Part shown: piece by piece, positions 1 to 11,704 of the stretch
Position numbering within the stretch: position 1 is the first letter of the stretch
How the letters are laid out: every line of letters begins with the position of its first letter
Assembly (NCBI GenBank): GCA_009733575.1
Contig: ML769389.1
Coordinates: forward strand, 62,001-126,000
Source of the DNA: Gymnopus androsaceus JB14
Lineage: Eukaryota > Basidiomycota > Agaricomycetes > Agaricales > Omphalotaceae
Length of the DNA: 64,000 bases
Reading direction: 5' to 3'
Notes under the pieces: generated by a model
The model's database searches: none
The model's input: only the letters and a program-made list of their open reading frames with translations
What the model was told of the DNA's origin: nothing
Made by a program: the position numbers and the translations under genes

Positions 1-1145
1 GATCTGGGATGCCTCAACAGGAAAGGAAATGCATAGATTGGAGGGCCACACTCATTCAGTAAACTCAGTTGCCTTTTCTCCTGATAGCACCCACATTGTG
101 TCTTGCTCAGATGATCAGAGTGTCAGGATCTGGGATGCCTCAATGGGAAAAAAGACTCCTAAATTGAAGGGGCACATTGGCTCAGTAAACTCAGTTGCCT
201 TCTCCCCTGATGGTACCCAGATTGTGTCTTGCTCAGATGATCAAAGTGTCAGGATCTGGGATGCCTGCAGCCTCAACAGGAAAAGAAATTCATAAATTGG
301 AGGGGCACCATGGTTCACTAAGGTCAGTTGCCTTCTCCCCTGATGGCACCCAGATTGTGTCTGGCTCATCTGATCAGAGTGTCAGGATCTGGGATGCCTC
401 AACAGGAAAAGAAATTCATAAATTAGAGGGCCACACTCATTCAGTAAACTCAGTTGCATTTTCCCCTGATGGCACCCAGACTGTGTCTGGCTCAGATGAT
501 CAGAGTGTCAAGATCTGGGATGCCTCAACAGGAAAAGAAGTGCATAAATTGGAGGGACACACTGGTTCAGTAAGGTCAGTTGTCTTCTCACCTGATGGCA
601 CCCAGATTATGTCTGGCTCAGATGATCAAAGTGTCAGGATCTGGGATGCCTCAACAGGAAAAGAAATGCATAAATTGAAGGGGCACACTGGCTCAGTAAG
701 GTCAGTTTCCTTCTCCCTTGATGGCACCCATATTGTGTCTGGCTCATCTGATCAAAGTGTCAGGATCTGGGATGCCTCAACAGGAAAAGAAATGTATAAA
801 TTGGGTGGGCACACTTGTTCAGTAAACTCAGTTGCCTTTTCCTCAGATGGCACCCAGATTGTGTCTGGCTCATATGATCAGAGTGTCAAGATCTGGGATT
901 CCTCAACAGGAACAGAAATGCATAAATTGGATGGGCATACTGATTTAGTAAACTCAGTTGCCTTCTCCCCTGATGGTACCCAGATTGTTTCTGGCTCATA
1001 TCATGAGAATATCAGAATCTGGGATCTCTCAACAGGAAAAGAAATGCATAAATTGGAGGGGCACACCAATAGGGTTAGCTCAGTAGCCCTCTCCCCTCAT
1101 GGCATTCAGATTGCATCTGGGTCAGCCAGAAAATGTGTCAGATCC
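1..1145 (+). repeat. 126-bp tandem WD40-coding repeats
   Basis: About nine consecutive 126-bp units are seen, each holding ATCTGGGATGCC followed by AACAGGAAAAGAAAT and CTCCTGATGGCACCCAGA or close variants. Units differ by only a few bases. The differences cluster at a few codons, for example His-Thr-Gly versus His-Thr-His and Ser-Ser-Asp versus Ser-Asp-Asp. High identity at DNA level indicates recent unit exchange or concerted evolution. Confidence 0.9.
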
Positions 1146-1366
1146 AGCAGGCAGATGGTAAATCCATTGAGATCCAAAAATCATGGTATTTCAACAATGA
1201 TGGGTGGATCATGTTTTCAAACCAGTCAAAATCAATGTGGCTTCCTCCAGTCATGAGACCATACACCAATCAGCCACATTGTCGGGTGATTTCTTCCAAT
1301 GGCTGCATTGATATTGACTTCAGCAATACATTCCTAGGTACTGAGTGGGGTAAAATGTTATGCTGA
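1..1366 (+). pseudogene. C-terminal part of WD40-repeat NLR-type protein, frame-broken
   Basis: This is the 3' end of a gene whose N-terminal part (in this family usually a NACHT/STAND NTPase) lies outside the window. Nine to ten WD40 repeats are readable, each 42 residues with the cores VAFSPDG, IVSGS and SVRIWD. The first repeats read in the frame of base 29. About 7 extra bases near 267-273 then shift reading, and the next seven or so repeats run in the frame of base 195. Near 1120-1145 reading returns to the first frame for a tail ending at 1366. That tail (DGWIMF, MWLPP, LGTEWGKMLC) matches the usual end of basidiomycete NACHT-WD40 proteins. Such proteins are fungal self/non-self receptors. 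The two shifts roughly cancel in net length but leave a stop at 293-295 unless splicing removes it, so it is a pseudogene, an unusual intron case or an assembly error. Confidence 0.75.
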
Positions 1367-1950
1367 CCTTTAGTTTTCAAGTTATCTTTAGTCTGAAACT
1401 TATTTTCCAGAGACATTGAGTATTGCTTGCTTCATCATCATTGAGGTAATTTGTGTACATTACTACATATCAACCACTTATCTATTAGTGATTTCCACTC
1501 TTGCAGTGACTTGAAGTGTACAGTTGCCATTTCCAGTAACAGTATTCATAATAAGTGGATACAGCATGAAATAGTCTGTAGAGACATTCATCTTGGAATG
1601 CATATCCAAAAGGCAACACTTTACCAGTAGCTGTATGTAAGTCAGCACCTTCGTGCTCCAATTCAAGGAAGCAGAAATTGACAGATGACCTGACCTTGAC
1701 AATAAAGATGGTACATATTGAATCTATGTTAGTATGAAGAGGATGACAAAATTGAAAGCCTCCTTTACTGGCCAGTCTGGAAGGAGGAGGGATTTCGGGA
1801 ATGACCTCAGGTTTTTAAACTGTAAGTATGTTACACTTACGGTGACTCTATCAATCTTATTTATATGCCATTGTACAAATAAACCTGTCCTTTTCTTGTA
1901 ATATCATCTTTGTGTCCTTGTAATTCTAGTAAGTATGTACAGCGTTTGTT
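1367..1950. other. 3' flank of the WD40 gene, no gene seen
   Basis: No supported coding sequence. The stretch is AT-rich and contains AATAAAC-like polyadenylation-type signals near 1875-1885. It ends where the repeated flank R1 begins. Confidence 0.5.
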
Positions 1951-2459
1951 CCATGTATGTCAAATATAATATAATATTTCTTTCTCGCCTATTTATCTTT
2001 GCGAGTGACTTTCTGTGAGTTTTGACGCGTCACCGTTATGCGACGCGTTCAATGTAGTCACAAAACGTGATGTACGTGTTCTTTTCCCAACTTTGATGAG
2101 CGCAAATTAACCATCTGGTGTGCCAAAGGTTCCTGTCTTGACACTCGGGTCAAGCACACTGCATACTACATCTACACCTTCCATCACTTTCGTAAAGTGA
2201 GTCAAGGTCGGTGAGTTTGACCGACGACAACAGCTACATGGCTATTCGAATGCGGAGAACGGAGATAAAGCACAGGAAAAGAATCCTGGATAGAGGGCAA
2301 AGCATAAATTCTAACAAAAATACTAACAACACAAGCGAACGCTTCCTCTTTTCGACTTGTGTGGCAAATCCCAGCTCACAAGGAAGATGGCTGACGACTT
2401 GGGTAGAGACATCGGTTCGTCCTGTCCAGTTCCAAAGCTAGTTTTGACAAGAAATTAGG
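1951..2459. repeat. Repeated flank R1 (copy of 11198-11704)
   Basis: This block matches 11198-11704 closely, beginning with TTCCATGTATGTCAAATATA and the palindromic GACGCGTC/GACGCGTC region, and running into the 3' end of CRN copy A just as the second copy runs into CRN copy B. A shorter third copy lies at 14056-14221. It carries a decayed piece of an NmrA-like oxidoreductase on the minus strand (see 11208-11546). Confidence 0.85.
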
Positions 2460-5392
2460 CTAACCCTCCTGCTTGAGATCAAAGGTTGGCCCTTTAACCA
2501 GTTCGTTGTCGAAGAAGGTGACTTGCTTATAGTCGTCGGAAAAGACTGCATGAAGCAAGTCTTTTATTTTAGCTGAAAAAGACATTAACGATTCGTTCAA
2601 GAATCAAAAGATAAGTACTCACGATGCTTTTTTGTGGGTGTCGTTTTCCGAAAATCCACTATCGTGAATTCAGTCATGTCGTCCGAAACCATACTGTTAT
2701 AAACTCCGTCAGGCAAGAAGCGGTAGGCGTGCTCAGCCAGCCGATCCTCATCCTTGAGCAACTCTATACCCCAACTGCGCGGTTGACATTGATTCATTGA
2801 TTCTGTGCGGTAAACAAGAAAATCGATATGACCCGCTGGTCGATGACCAACTTCGGTTCCGTATTCTGGAAAGACCACCGCTCTAGGACGGTATTGGCAC
2901 AAGCACCGATAAAATTCATGTTGGTAAAGCACCTCAATTTCTGGGGTCTCATCAGAACCATCAACATGACGAAGTGTTTGGAGATGATCGGGATTGAATT
3001 TTGTGATCAACGTAGTCACCAGCCGATAGAGGTAGAGACGTCTTCCTTGAGATCTGGAATCGGAGGTTGAAGACAGAGCTGAAGCATAACCTTTTGAAGT
3101 GGGAATAAAAACGTGAATTGTGCATCTCCATAGTCCATTCGCTCCATATAGAGTAGCCCCAGCCTATGTGCATAGCCGACGTCGGCAAGGTCAAGTCCAC
3201 TGGGAGGGGGCTGCTGTAAGGGATACAGTCGTGTACCAATAGGTAAGCAAAAACACGGTTTACTCTTGGATCAGTGGCGATTTGTTCGGGGGGAGAAGTC
3301 TCCATCATCTAGAAGTTTTTGAAGCGGGTGATCCTTCTTGAACTCTTCAAGTGTATATATCCCATTTTCCCGGACCTTGTTTGGCTAAAATGTGAAAAAT
3401 TGGAACCATGGAATCGAATGAATACGCATGAACTCACGTTCGTTCCAACCACCCCCATCATAGCTGAGATGAGAGCAATATGTCCACCACTCCATTTGTC
3501 GATGAGGTCGCGAAGTGCTTGATTGATTTTAGGCCATGCACGTTTCTCTACACCACTCAAGATATATTCATCGACATCGGCCTTGTCAAAAACAAGACCG
3601 ACGGGAGGAAACTTGCGGATAGTCATTCCTCTGAACTTTGGCCGAAGATTGACCCTCATATCTTCATTAAGAAGAACTGGTATTGGTAGTGGTGTCTCCT
3701 CCGTTGATTCAAGATCGGTGCCTTCAAACATCGCACTACTATATGAACAAGCGATGATTATGCGAAAAGGATTTCCCGGAGGAGCACCAGCGACTCTCTT
3801 GAATGCAACCGTCCAAAGTTCTATATCTGGAAAGGTCATTTGACCTTCATCTATAAGGACGGAGGTCATAGCTTGACTTCGGGTAGCTTCCTTTTCGTAC
3901 GACTCGAGATCTTCGCGCTCATCTTAACCCCACCTATCACAACGATAGCAAAATTGACCTAGACGTTCAAGTTGGTCTTGGATGAGCATTAGAAGCGTAC
4001 TCTTCCCACTTGCAGGACTACCACGAAGCTATAAATACAATTGGGTGAGCCATTGAGTTGCGAAAACATGTATTGTGCTTTACTTGGATAAAGCTCACGT
4101 TGTCGAGTCGCGAGATGATGTTGTCGACAAGGTTCTGTCGTCGAGCGACAACAGCTATTATCGCGGTCAGCTTCGGGGTTACGGAGAAAGTCGTATTGAC
4201 GTACAGGGAAACACAGGGGAATTCTTTCGCCGATGAGTGAGACGCGCGCGTCGATCAAGTTTAAGGTCCACTAAGAACATTTTGTTAGTCGCCGACGGCG
4301 GTAGAATATTTCAAGACGCAGATTGGACAAACGCGAGCGAACTGTCTACAGTACTACCTTCTTCGACATGGATTACCAGCCTTAAAACTGCGAAGAACTG
4401 TGCGCCTGTAATGGTATCGGTGGGGTTCAAAGCTGGGTCGAGTAACTGGAAGATCTGAGAGGTTTTGAATAACTTTGGTTTTGTGAAGGATAGAAAGCTA
4501 CCAGCCTTGTTAATGTTTTCCACAGAAACATCTGCATAGCGACCTCGCAGCCATAGTTTGACTTCGCGAACGGTGCCTATGGCCAGTGTCTCAAATTCAT
4601 TGTCGTCGAGCGAGTCGTCTGTAATCTCTTCGATGGCTTTCTTGAAAGTTCGTATTCTGAATTCGTAGGATAATTCTATTAACCAACCCCACTGCCCGAA
4701 CACAATCCCTCATTTTGACACAAATCATAACAACCTGGCCTACAGACTGTTTTCATTGAAGTTGTGAAGCGGCGGAGGCTCCGGTGAATTAGAATATTTG
4801 AATTTAGCATCAGCTGTATGCATAATATCTCTTCCCAGGTGCCATGTGGCATCAACATCCAGCGAAAGTGTGTGATTTGCATCTTTGCTTCTGCACCCAT
4901 CATTGTTCCCAGTGTTCGTTCATCTGTCTTTTGCATATAATATTCACCAATAATTTCACCTTATACACCATCTAATCCTTGCATTTCTGCACCACAAGCA
5001 ACAGCCCAACCCTCACACTCACCTCTACATACTGAACACGGCAGCAAGATGACACTGGACAGCAGGTCATCGTAGGGACAAGTGTCCTATGGTTCCATGT
5101 ATGTAGTTTGATTACCAGCATGTGTATATATCACAGAACATGGTTGTTTTGCAAGTATCCAGCCTCCATATCCCATCACAGTACGGCCTCTTTGGAATAA
5201 ATTCATTTAATTGGTTGCTTGTGAGATTCTTGGCGGGGCTCTGCGGAGGGCTCCGCCTATCGCACTAGGGCTGCTCCAGAGGCAACTCATTGAAGGAGGG
5301 TTGTAGCAGGATTGTGTTCGAGCAGCGGGGTTGGTTAATAGAATTATCCGAATTGGTAAGAGCACTGACAGCAAGGGAAAGTTTTCTCATCA
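2460..5392 (-). pseudogene. CRN-like NTPase/nuclease gene, copy A, transposon-disrupted
   Basis: This is a minus-strand Crinkler-type gene. In order it shows a header domain (4703-4311, with LRGRYADV and FAVLRLVIHVE), a P-loop exon (about 4027-3990, GSPASGKST), an NTPase core with LIDEGQMTF (3869-3440), and a C-terminal module with IDFLVYR ... WGIELLKDED ... VDFRKT. The last resembles a PD-(D/E)XK nuclease core. The final exon encodes FSDDYKQVTFFDNEL and stops at 2460. It is broken by a 682-bp element inside the header, a stop near 4333, a deletion near 3300 and a one-base loss near 3205. Header-NTPase-nuclease order is known for CRN-type effectors. The nuclease assignment rests on motif order only. 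I give no repaired product. Confidence 0.75.
4668..5349. mobile_element. Non-autonomous DNA transposon, MULE-like by its 9-bp TSD
   Basis: Terminal inverted repeats of about 41 bp with two mismatches are seen: the left end starts GGATAATTCTATTAACCAAC at 4668, and its reverse complement ends at 5349. The element is flanked by 9-bp direct repeats, GAATTCGTA (4659-4667) and GAATTGGTA (5350-5358). CRN copy B carries the empty site GAATTCGTA followed by AGAGCACTG. The 682-bp body has no transposase ORF and holds a GC-rich hairpin near 5236-5265. A 9-bp duplication is typical of Mutator-like elements. The superfamily call is inference. Confidence 0.85.
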
Positions 5393-5966
5393 TCAGCTTT
5401 TGCCCATGCACGTGACATCTCTTTTTCGGATTTCAGTCAGTTCGGCTTATGTCAGGTGGTTTGGCTTGTAAAATTGAGCTATTGTCCTCGAATTTGGGAT
5501 GACTTTGCTCAACTGACTGTTTACTACCACCCCAAATATCGAACCCACCTGTAAATGCACCTTTTCCCGCCTCTTGCGCCGCCCCAGAGTTCCGCGCCGT
5601 GCCTAATTCAATCACGCCAAACTCAAACGCGTCGCGTTCCGCCATAGCTGATCCAAATGGTATCGGAGGCTTCAGTTATGACCGCGACCATGGCTATCAG
5701 ATGCTCTGGGATTCATTGGATTCATGTGGCCAAAGAGGGAGATGGCTGAAAAGAAAGTCTACTCTGATTAGGCTCTGGAGGCTGTTGAGTACATCTTTTC
5801 CAATCGGCGACTGATACTATATCCCTTCGGACGTACTAATTATAAACTGAATGCAGATACCATCCAGGTTCTAATGATGGTAAACATTGACTCCACCTCA
5901 CTTGAGGCGCAATAGAAGAGATTCTTGGCAACAATTGAGTTGGTACTTGTTTATATGTAGTCATTA
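5393..5966. other. No supported gene
   Basis: After 5392 homology with the CRN header stops. A 70-codon minus-strand ORF (5433-5645) has no recognisable motif and is not called. Confidence 0.4.
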
Positions 5967-6484
5967 CTGTACCATTTCGATCGACCGTTCAGTCATGCGT
6001 CATGGATGGCTCTGAACTGAACTAAAATCCCAGTTCGTCATGCATCATTTCCATCTCTGAACTAAAAAATAATTTGCCATGTTCTTAGGATTTTTTGAGG
6101 CTTTGTTGGCTCATTTTTGCACATGCATGGTTCCACGCAGTCATACTTACAGTATCATGTACGGTATCAATAGTGATACAGTGTGAACCCCATGTGAGCC
6201 TGCATCCCGGGCCATGCTGGGGCAGCTTCCGGTTGTGCAGGTCTCAATTTCAACCACCCTTACTTACATGCATAGGCTTGAAGTTTCACACATCAAAAGT
6301 ACTTATTACAAGTAAACTAGTAACACATACATAGTTCCATTGGCGCTTTGGAACTGGTGCTGAACTGGCAAACTGAACTCAAAATTTGATCCGTCATGCA
6401 TCATTGATGGCACTGAACCAATGAACTGACAACGCCGAGGCGTCATGCGTCATCCTGGATGAACAGTCGATTGAAATGGTACAG
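5967..6484. mobile_element. MITE with TA target duplication (Tc1/mariner-like)
   Basis: The left end CTGTACCATTTCGATCGACC and the right end, as reverse complement CTGTACCATTTCAATCGACT, form 25-bp inverted repeats with two mismatches. TA dinucleotides flank both sides (5965-5966 and 6485-6486). The interior repeats CATGCGTCAT / ATGACGCATG and ACTGAACT motifs, giving many subterminal palindromes. At 518 bp it has no coding potential. The TA duplication suggests a Tc1/mariner-type relic; this class call is inference. Confidence 0.7.
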
Positions 6485-6486
6485 TA

Positions 6487-6887
6487 TACTACAAACATGC
6501 TATGTATGGATTTCTTTTGAGATAGTACGGTCATAGTACGGCCGTACCGACCATATCATTACTCGTATGTACTGTCAATCATTTTGGAAACTAAAATTCG
6601 GTACAGGTACGGGTGTCTGCGTGGCGTAGTCAACCGCATCCGAGGATACGACCGTAGCCATAACGGTACGGTGCCCATCCCTAATCCATCTGTAAGTATG
6701 TCATTAATCAAAATGGTTGCACTGGGGCAATTGATGCGGAAATTATGATGGATTATGCAATGCTTTTTTTGATATAAGATGAAGTAGTTCTCTTGATATG
6801 TCGATTGATCCCCAACCACTAAACTAGACTTCTCAGCAACCTACATCATAGGCTGAGAACTTAGAGGTATTTACTTCTAACTCCAAC
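6487..6887. other. TACGG-rich repeat-like stretch and upstream region of the 7TM gene
   Basis: The motifs TACGG/CCGTA occur repeatedly between 6525 and 6670, including the palindrome AGTACGGCCGTAC. The end GGTACGGTGCCCATCCCTA resembles a hAT-type terminus (GGGATGGGCA on the other strand), but no partner terminus is visible. From about 6700 it is probably the promoter of the next gene. Confidence 0.35.
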
Positions 6888-8279
6888 ATGTCCAAGCAAC
6901 CAAGTTTTCAAAACACTATCTCCGAAAATACATTGCCTTTAATGTTTGAAGTTGGCAGTTTGATACTGGCATCATTTGCATATGGTACGTTGTGTCGATG
7001 GGGTTGTTGCATAGTTTTATTTTTTGTGCATTTTCTTATCACATTACCTTTCAGGGTTTTTTTTCCTTGGAACATGCATCGCAATTTCTCTTTCGGCGTG
7101 CGTAGACTAATATTCAAAACTACTTAGTCACTTGGAATCTCATGGTGTGCACTTTCTAGCAAGTCAAGCTCCAGAAAGTCCAAACTTGTTCTTCTGGTCT
7201 GCCTGATCATGATATTCATTTGTTTTACTTGGAATACCATAAACATAATGGCATTCTATATGGATGACATCTGGTATTCATATGTAAAAGATCTTATAGT
7301 GGAGGATGCTACCAGTGACCTGGAATTAATCAAAGACATTCAAGACTTTTTTTCACGGATAGAAATTCCATATGAGATTATGCAGCCATGGCCTCCAACA
7401 ATCATTGTGAGTTTTATTGGTGTTTTATCAGTTTGAATCCAATTCCAAGCTCAACTTCCAATTTACTTAGCTGCTTTTAAGTGATTTTATTGTTACTTGG
7501 AGAGCATGGGTTCTCTTCCAGGATAACAAATTTTGGAGATTGTTGTTACTTACCATGATGGTTGGTAATACATGTATGTTATTTTTTGAAACTTTTGGAG
7601 GCACAAGTGGTTCATACTAATGGATATGCTATTTCCCTTGCCTACTTAGTTATCAACATCCTGGACTGCATTTTCCACAATTTAAACAGTGATCCTAGGC
7701 GCAACTTAGCAATAGAATTAATTACATTTTCCAATGATCCAAAGCTTGACTGGATTTCAGTTGTGCTATCATTTGCAGTAAATGTTTTAGCCACAATTTC
7801 AATTATCTGGAAGGCATGGTGAGTGCAGTCTCAAATTTCTTATCATTGAATTCCCTGCAACTTGAGAATGAATAATTCATAGGCATCACCACTGCTTCCT
7901 GGTTGAATCATCAATCAGAAAAAAAACTCAAGTTCAAAAGATACTACTCCTTTTGATTGAATCTGGGTCTATATTTTGCGTGACACAGGCGGTGTATCTT
8001 GACTTGATATTCTCAGACAAGATCACTTCAATCGATGCCAAAACGTCGGTCACATCATACACAATTCCTGTGACTCAGATTCTCACCATTGCTGCTGTGA
8101 GTGAAGTCGTGCTAACCTTACATTGCCTTTTTCCAGTTCCATCATTTGACTTCTCTTTATAGGCATGGTATCCTGCTACAGTTGTGATGTTAATCCACTG
8201 TCAGGAAAATTTCATTCCTGGGACTGAACCATTTATGACCACAGCAATAGGTCCTGTCAGCAACCCAAGGATTGAATGA
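6888..8279 (+). CDS. Multi-pass membrane protein of an Agaricomycete family
   Basis: Seven exons join in frame: 6888-6984, 7055-7097, 7160-7406, 7471-7564, 7650-7818, 7883-8096 and 8163-8279, giving 326 residues. All introns are GT-AG. Hydrophobic stretches follow one another: MFEVGSLILASFAYGFFF, KLVLLVCLIMIFICFTW, LLLSDFIVTWRAWVLF, LLLLTMMVG, WISVVLSFAVNVLATISI, VQKILLLLIESGSIFCVTQA and a last one around AAWYPATVVMLIHC. The WRAW and the repeated KAW after a membrane segment, and the LLIESGSIFC segment, recur in a large basidiomycete family of seven-pass proteins of unknown role. It is convergent with the CRN-kinase gene. The exon 4-5 junction is chosen because it keeps frame and removes a stop. 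Confidence 0.7.
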
Positions 8280-8918
8280 GTTGGGGTGATAACATCTCAA
8301 ACTGACTCTACCATTTGGTCTGGGTAGACTCAGCATCAAATAAATATTAAATGCCAGCTGCTGATAGATACTATCAATGGTATTGCTCAATGAAATGAAG
8401 ATGGGGGGGAGAGAGCTGTACAAAAGATAAGTATTGTTGAAGGAAGTGGCAAAGTGGTCTCTGAGCTGCTGGTGGAGCTGATGTTTCAACTATTGGCCTT
8501 ACTTACAAGTTACTGTGATTTTTACTTTGACTCCCTGTACTTATCCTCATTACATATATTCCATATTCAGTTTTTATATTTTAAGTTACAGATTTCATCT
8601 CAACACTTCAATATTAGTCATTTGAATACTTAAATTTTATTTTATATTATTTTGGTAATTATTGCTATTTTCAATAATAATGCTGTTTTGGAAATAAACA
8701 AAATTGATAATTTATCAGTGCTAAATGCAGCATGCTATCAGGCTCTACTTCCGCTGCCATGGTCAACCATTGTATCCCTGATGCAGCCAGGCAAATCACT
8801 GTCAAATTTTCTCATCAATTTCCTGAACTTCCTCTGGATAATATTCTTGAAATATGTGACATGTCAGTGGACACTTTTTGACATGCTGATGCGTAGGATT
8901 CCTCAAAGAAGTACATAA
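8280..8918. other. AT-rich convergent intergenic region
   Basis: This lies between two converging gene ends. It is strongly AT-rich near 8570-8720 and has no supported gene. Confidence 0.5.
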
Positions 8919-11128
8919 TCATGCAGACACAGGAAACACCGCAGTAACAAGGTCTCGAGTCTCCAGCGCCGTCAATTTGAGAGAATCACGACAAATGCGA
9001 TCTGCAAGCTCTCGTATCTCGGGTGGAATCGTAGCGTCAGCATGCTTGATCAAATACCCAACAGCCCATATGTCCACTTCGGGCCCATGGTCGTCCTCCA
9101 GAACGGCAGGAGAATGAGTCTCGCGCGCAAAATTTCGCTGGGCAAATGTTGGTTTGGTACTTGCATCTTCCCAGTCGATGAGGAACCACTTGGACTGATC
9201 ATCCTTGCTCCGAATAACGTTTTCCTTTCGGATATCGCGATGGTAGATTGGAATTTGATGAGCTTTCTGTGTGGCGTCTCGTCAATAAAGTTGCCTCAGA
9301 GAAGTAAAAAGTCTCCATATGTACCTCAAGCGTACCCAGGATACAGAGAAGACAATCCTTCAGAGAACCAATGGTGTTAGGTGACGTAGCAAGACCAACA
9401 GGTTCCAGGAAAGCGACATTGTCTTTGGAGGAGACAAGCGAGTCCGTATTGGGAACATTGGCTTCCTTGAGGGTCTGATAGACCATTTTGAGACGCTGAA
9501 CTCTAGCTAGAGCATTACTACATGTGTAGGTCTTCTTAACAAGTTTTGCGTTCGGGAACGAGATGGTACAATCGGATCTTGCGTAAATTAGTCGGACACC
9601 AAACTCAGATAGCCATGTACATAAATACCTCTTGACCAATTCAAAGTCGGGACTGGGTTTGTGTACCATCTTCGCAAGTCGGCAAAGGATAGAGCACATG
9701 TTGATTAACCGCCGCAGGTTGAAGACTCGGTCGACGGTGAACTTCAAATCTACTGTTTCCAGATCGATACGCCGTGTTTGTCCATCCTCATGGACAATCG
9801 CAACCAATGTGACCACAGTCTCATTGGCGTAATAGCCTAAATCATTGTTATTAGAACATATTTTCAGGACGACTAGACAACCAAGTACCAAGGATATATG
9901 GGGCAGAGTCATTCGCCCACACAGTCTTCTGCATGAGCTCGATCGCGGGATTTTGGGCACTCGTCGGTACTTTTTCTTCACCTCGAAAAACGCACCGCTT
10001 GGTGATCAGGTAAGCGAAATCCGGGAGAGCGTTGCGTGTCTCCGTGTGGTACTTAGTGTTGCGTATACACTCTCCCTCTGGGATGAGCACCCGGAGAGCC
10101 TTGCGAATGTTGTCGTCCCAGCAGAGGTGATATCCGGCTTCCGTACGGGATGAATCAGGTGTTTCAAGCACAGATATGAATGGAGCCGAGGCTAGCCCAC
10201 CGTCGCCAATCTTGAACACGGCCGAAATATCATCCTCGGTACATATATCACTCGGTCGCGCACAGACAGAGTCATCGAATAACTTTTGAGAAATCGGGAT
10301 TTTCTCTGATTCTTCAAGCGGAGTGTTCAAAAATGTTGTCAGTTCCGCGACGGAGGGAAGTCCCACTTGTGAATGCTTGTGCTTGTTGCGCAGACGCTCG
10401 AGGAATTTGGAGGAAGCTAAGCAAATCGAGATTGGGAAGGTATCAACAAATGTCCATTGAGAACGAGACAGATATCAACATATACCTTTCTCGTCATCCC
10501 TAGTAAGACGCGCACGTTTTGTCGGTCGAGCAAGGTCCACTAAGAACATTTTGTTAGTCGCCGACGGTGGTAGAATATTGTAAGACGCACATTGAACAAA
10601 TGCGAACGAACTGTCTACAGTGCTACCGTTTTCCACATGGATTACCAGCCTTAGAACTGCGAAGAACTGTGCGCCTGTAATAGTGTCGGTGGGGTTCAAA
10701 TTTGGGTCGAATAACTGGAAGATCTGAGAAGCTGTGAATAACTTTGGTTTTGTTGAGGATAAAAAGTTACCAACCTTGTTAATGTTTTCCACAGGGACAT
10801 CTGCATACCGACCTCGCAGCCATATTTGGACTTCACCAACAGTGCCTACGACAAGTGTCTCAAGTTCATGGTCGTCGAGCGAGTCATCTGCAATCTCTTT
10901 GAGGGATTTCTTGACGTATTCTGAATCCGTAAGAGCACTGACAGCGAGGGAAAGTTTTCTCATTCGACTCATCGTCGAGGAAAGCTCGTACCATGCATAG
11001 CCACCGGAACCTAACTCATGCGCAGCACTCTCAAGTACCTCTACCAGCTCTACCAACTGCGAACTTGATTGTGTTCGGGCTAGATATGGTATGTCGGTTT
11101 CGTGTACGGTGTACGTACTACGATGCAT
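8919..11128 (-). CDS. CRN-like protein with kinase-like C-terminal domain, copy C, intact
   Basis: Four exons (11128-10486, 10416-9889, 9836-9325, 9266-8919) join without a stop into 676 residues. Residues 1 to about 200 are the same header as copies A and B (YELSSTMSRMRKLSLAVSAL, LRGRYADVPVENINK, FAVLRLVIHVENGS). The C-terminal half differs: it ends in a protein-kinase-like fold with the catalytic loop HRDIRKENVI and the metal site FLIDWEDA (D in place of the usual DFG start). It then continues with DHGPEVDIWAVGYLI, a normal kinase subdomain IX feature. CRN-type effectors are known to carry either nuclease or kinase domains after a shared N-terminus. The R2 repeat lies directly upstream. Target and host role are unknown. 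Confidence 0.8.
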
Positions 11129-11197
11129 GTTAGACGATTGTCTCCTCTTGTCATCTGTTTTTACTTAGTCTCTGTTTGTATCTCTAAAAGCGTCCTT

Positions 11198-11704
11198 TCC
11201 ATGTATGTCAAGATATAATATATTCTTTCCTTTTTGCCTTTTTATCTTCGAGAGCGACTTGCTGAAGCTTTGACGCGTCGCCGTTATGCGACGCGTTCAA
11301 TGTAGTCACAAACGTGAAGTGATACGTGTTCTTTTCCCAACTTTGATAAGCGCAAATTAACCATCTGTGTGCCAAAGGTTCTGTCTTGACACTCGGGTCA
11401 AGCACACTGCATACTATATCTACACCCTCCATCACTTTCGAAAGTGAGTCAAGGTCGGTGAGTTGACCGACGACAACAGCTACATGGCTATTCGAATGTG
11501 GAGAATGGAGATAAAGCACAGGAAAAGAATCCTGGATAGAGGGCAAAGCATAAATTCTAACAAAATACTAACAACACAAGCGAACGCTTCCTCTTTTCGA
11601 CTTGTGTGGCAAATCCCAGCTCACAAGGAAGATGGCTGACGACTTGGGTAGAGACATCGGTTCGTCCTGTCCAGCTCCAAAGCTAGTTTTGACAAGAAAT
11701 TAGG
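11198..11704. repeat. Repeated flank R2
   Basis: This is the second copy of the block at 1951-2459, colinear over about 500 bp with small indels. It lies between the start of CRN copy C and the end of CRN copy B and probably holds the promoter of copy C. Its first 150 bp recur at 14056-14221. Confidence 0.85.
11208..11546 (-). pseudogene. Fragment of an NmrA-like NAD(P)-binding oxidoreductase
   Basis: An open frame of 112 codons contains VGQLTDLDSLSKVMEGVDIV followed by CSVLDPSVKTEPLAHRWLI. This pattern (D-x-x-S-L-x-x-x-x-x-G-x-D-x-V-x-S) follows the first Rossmann strands in NmrA/SDR-type proteins. The N-terminal dinucleotide loop and the rest of the protein are missing. The same sequence in R1 (1963-2330) and in R3 is frame-broken, which supports a decayed fragment carried along with the CRN duplication. 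Confidence 0.5.
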
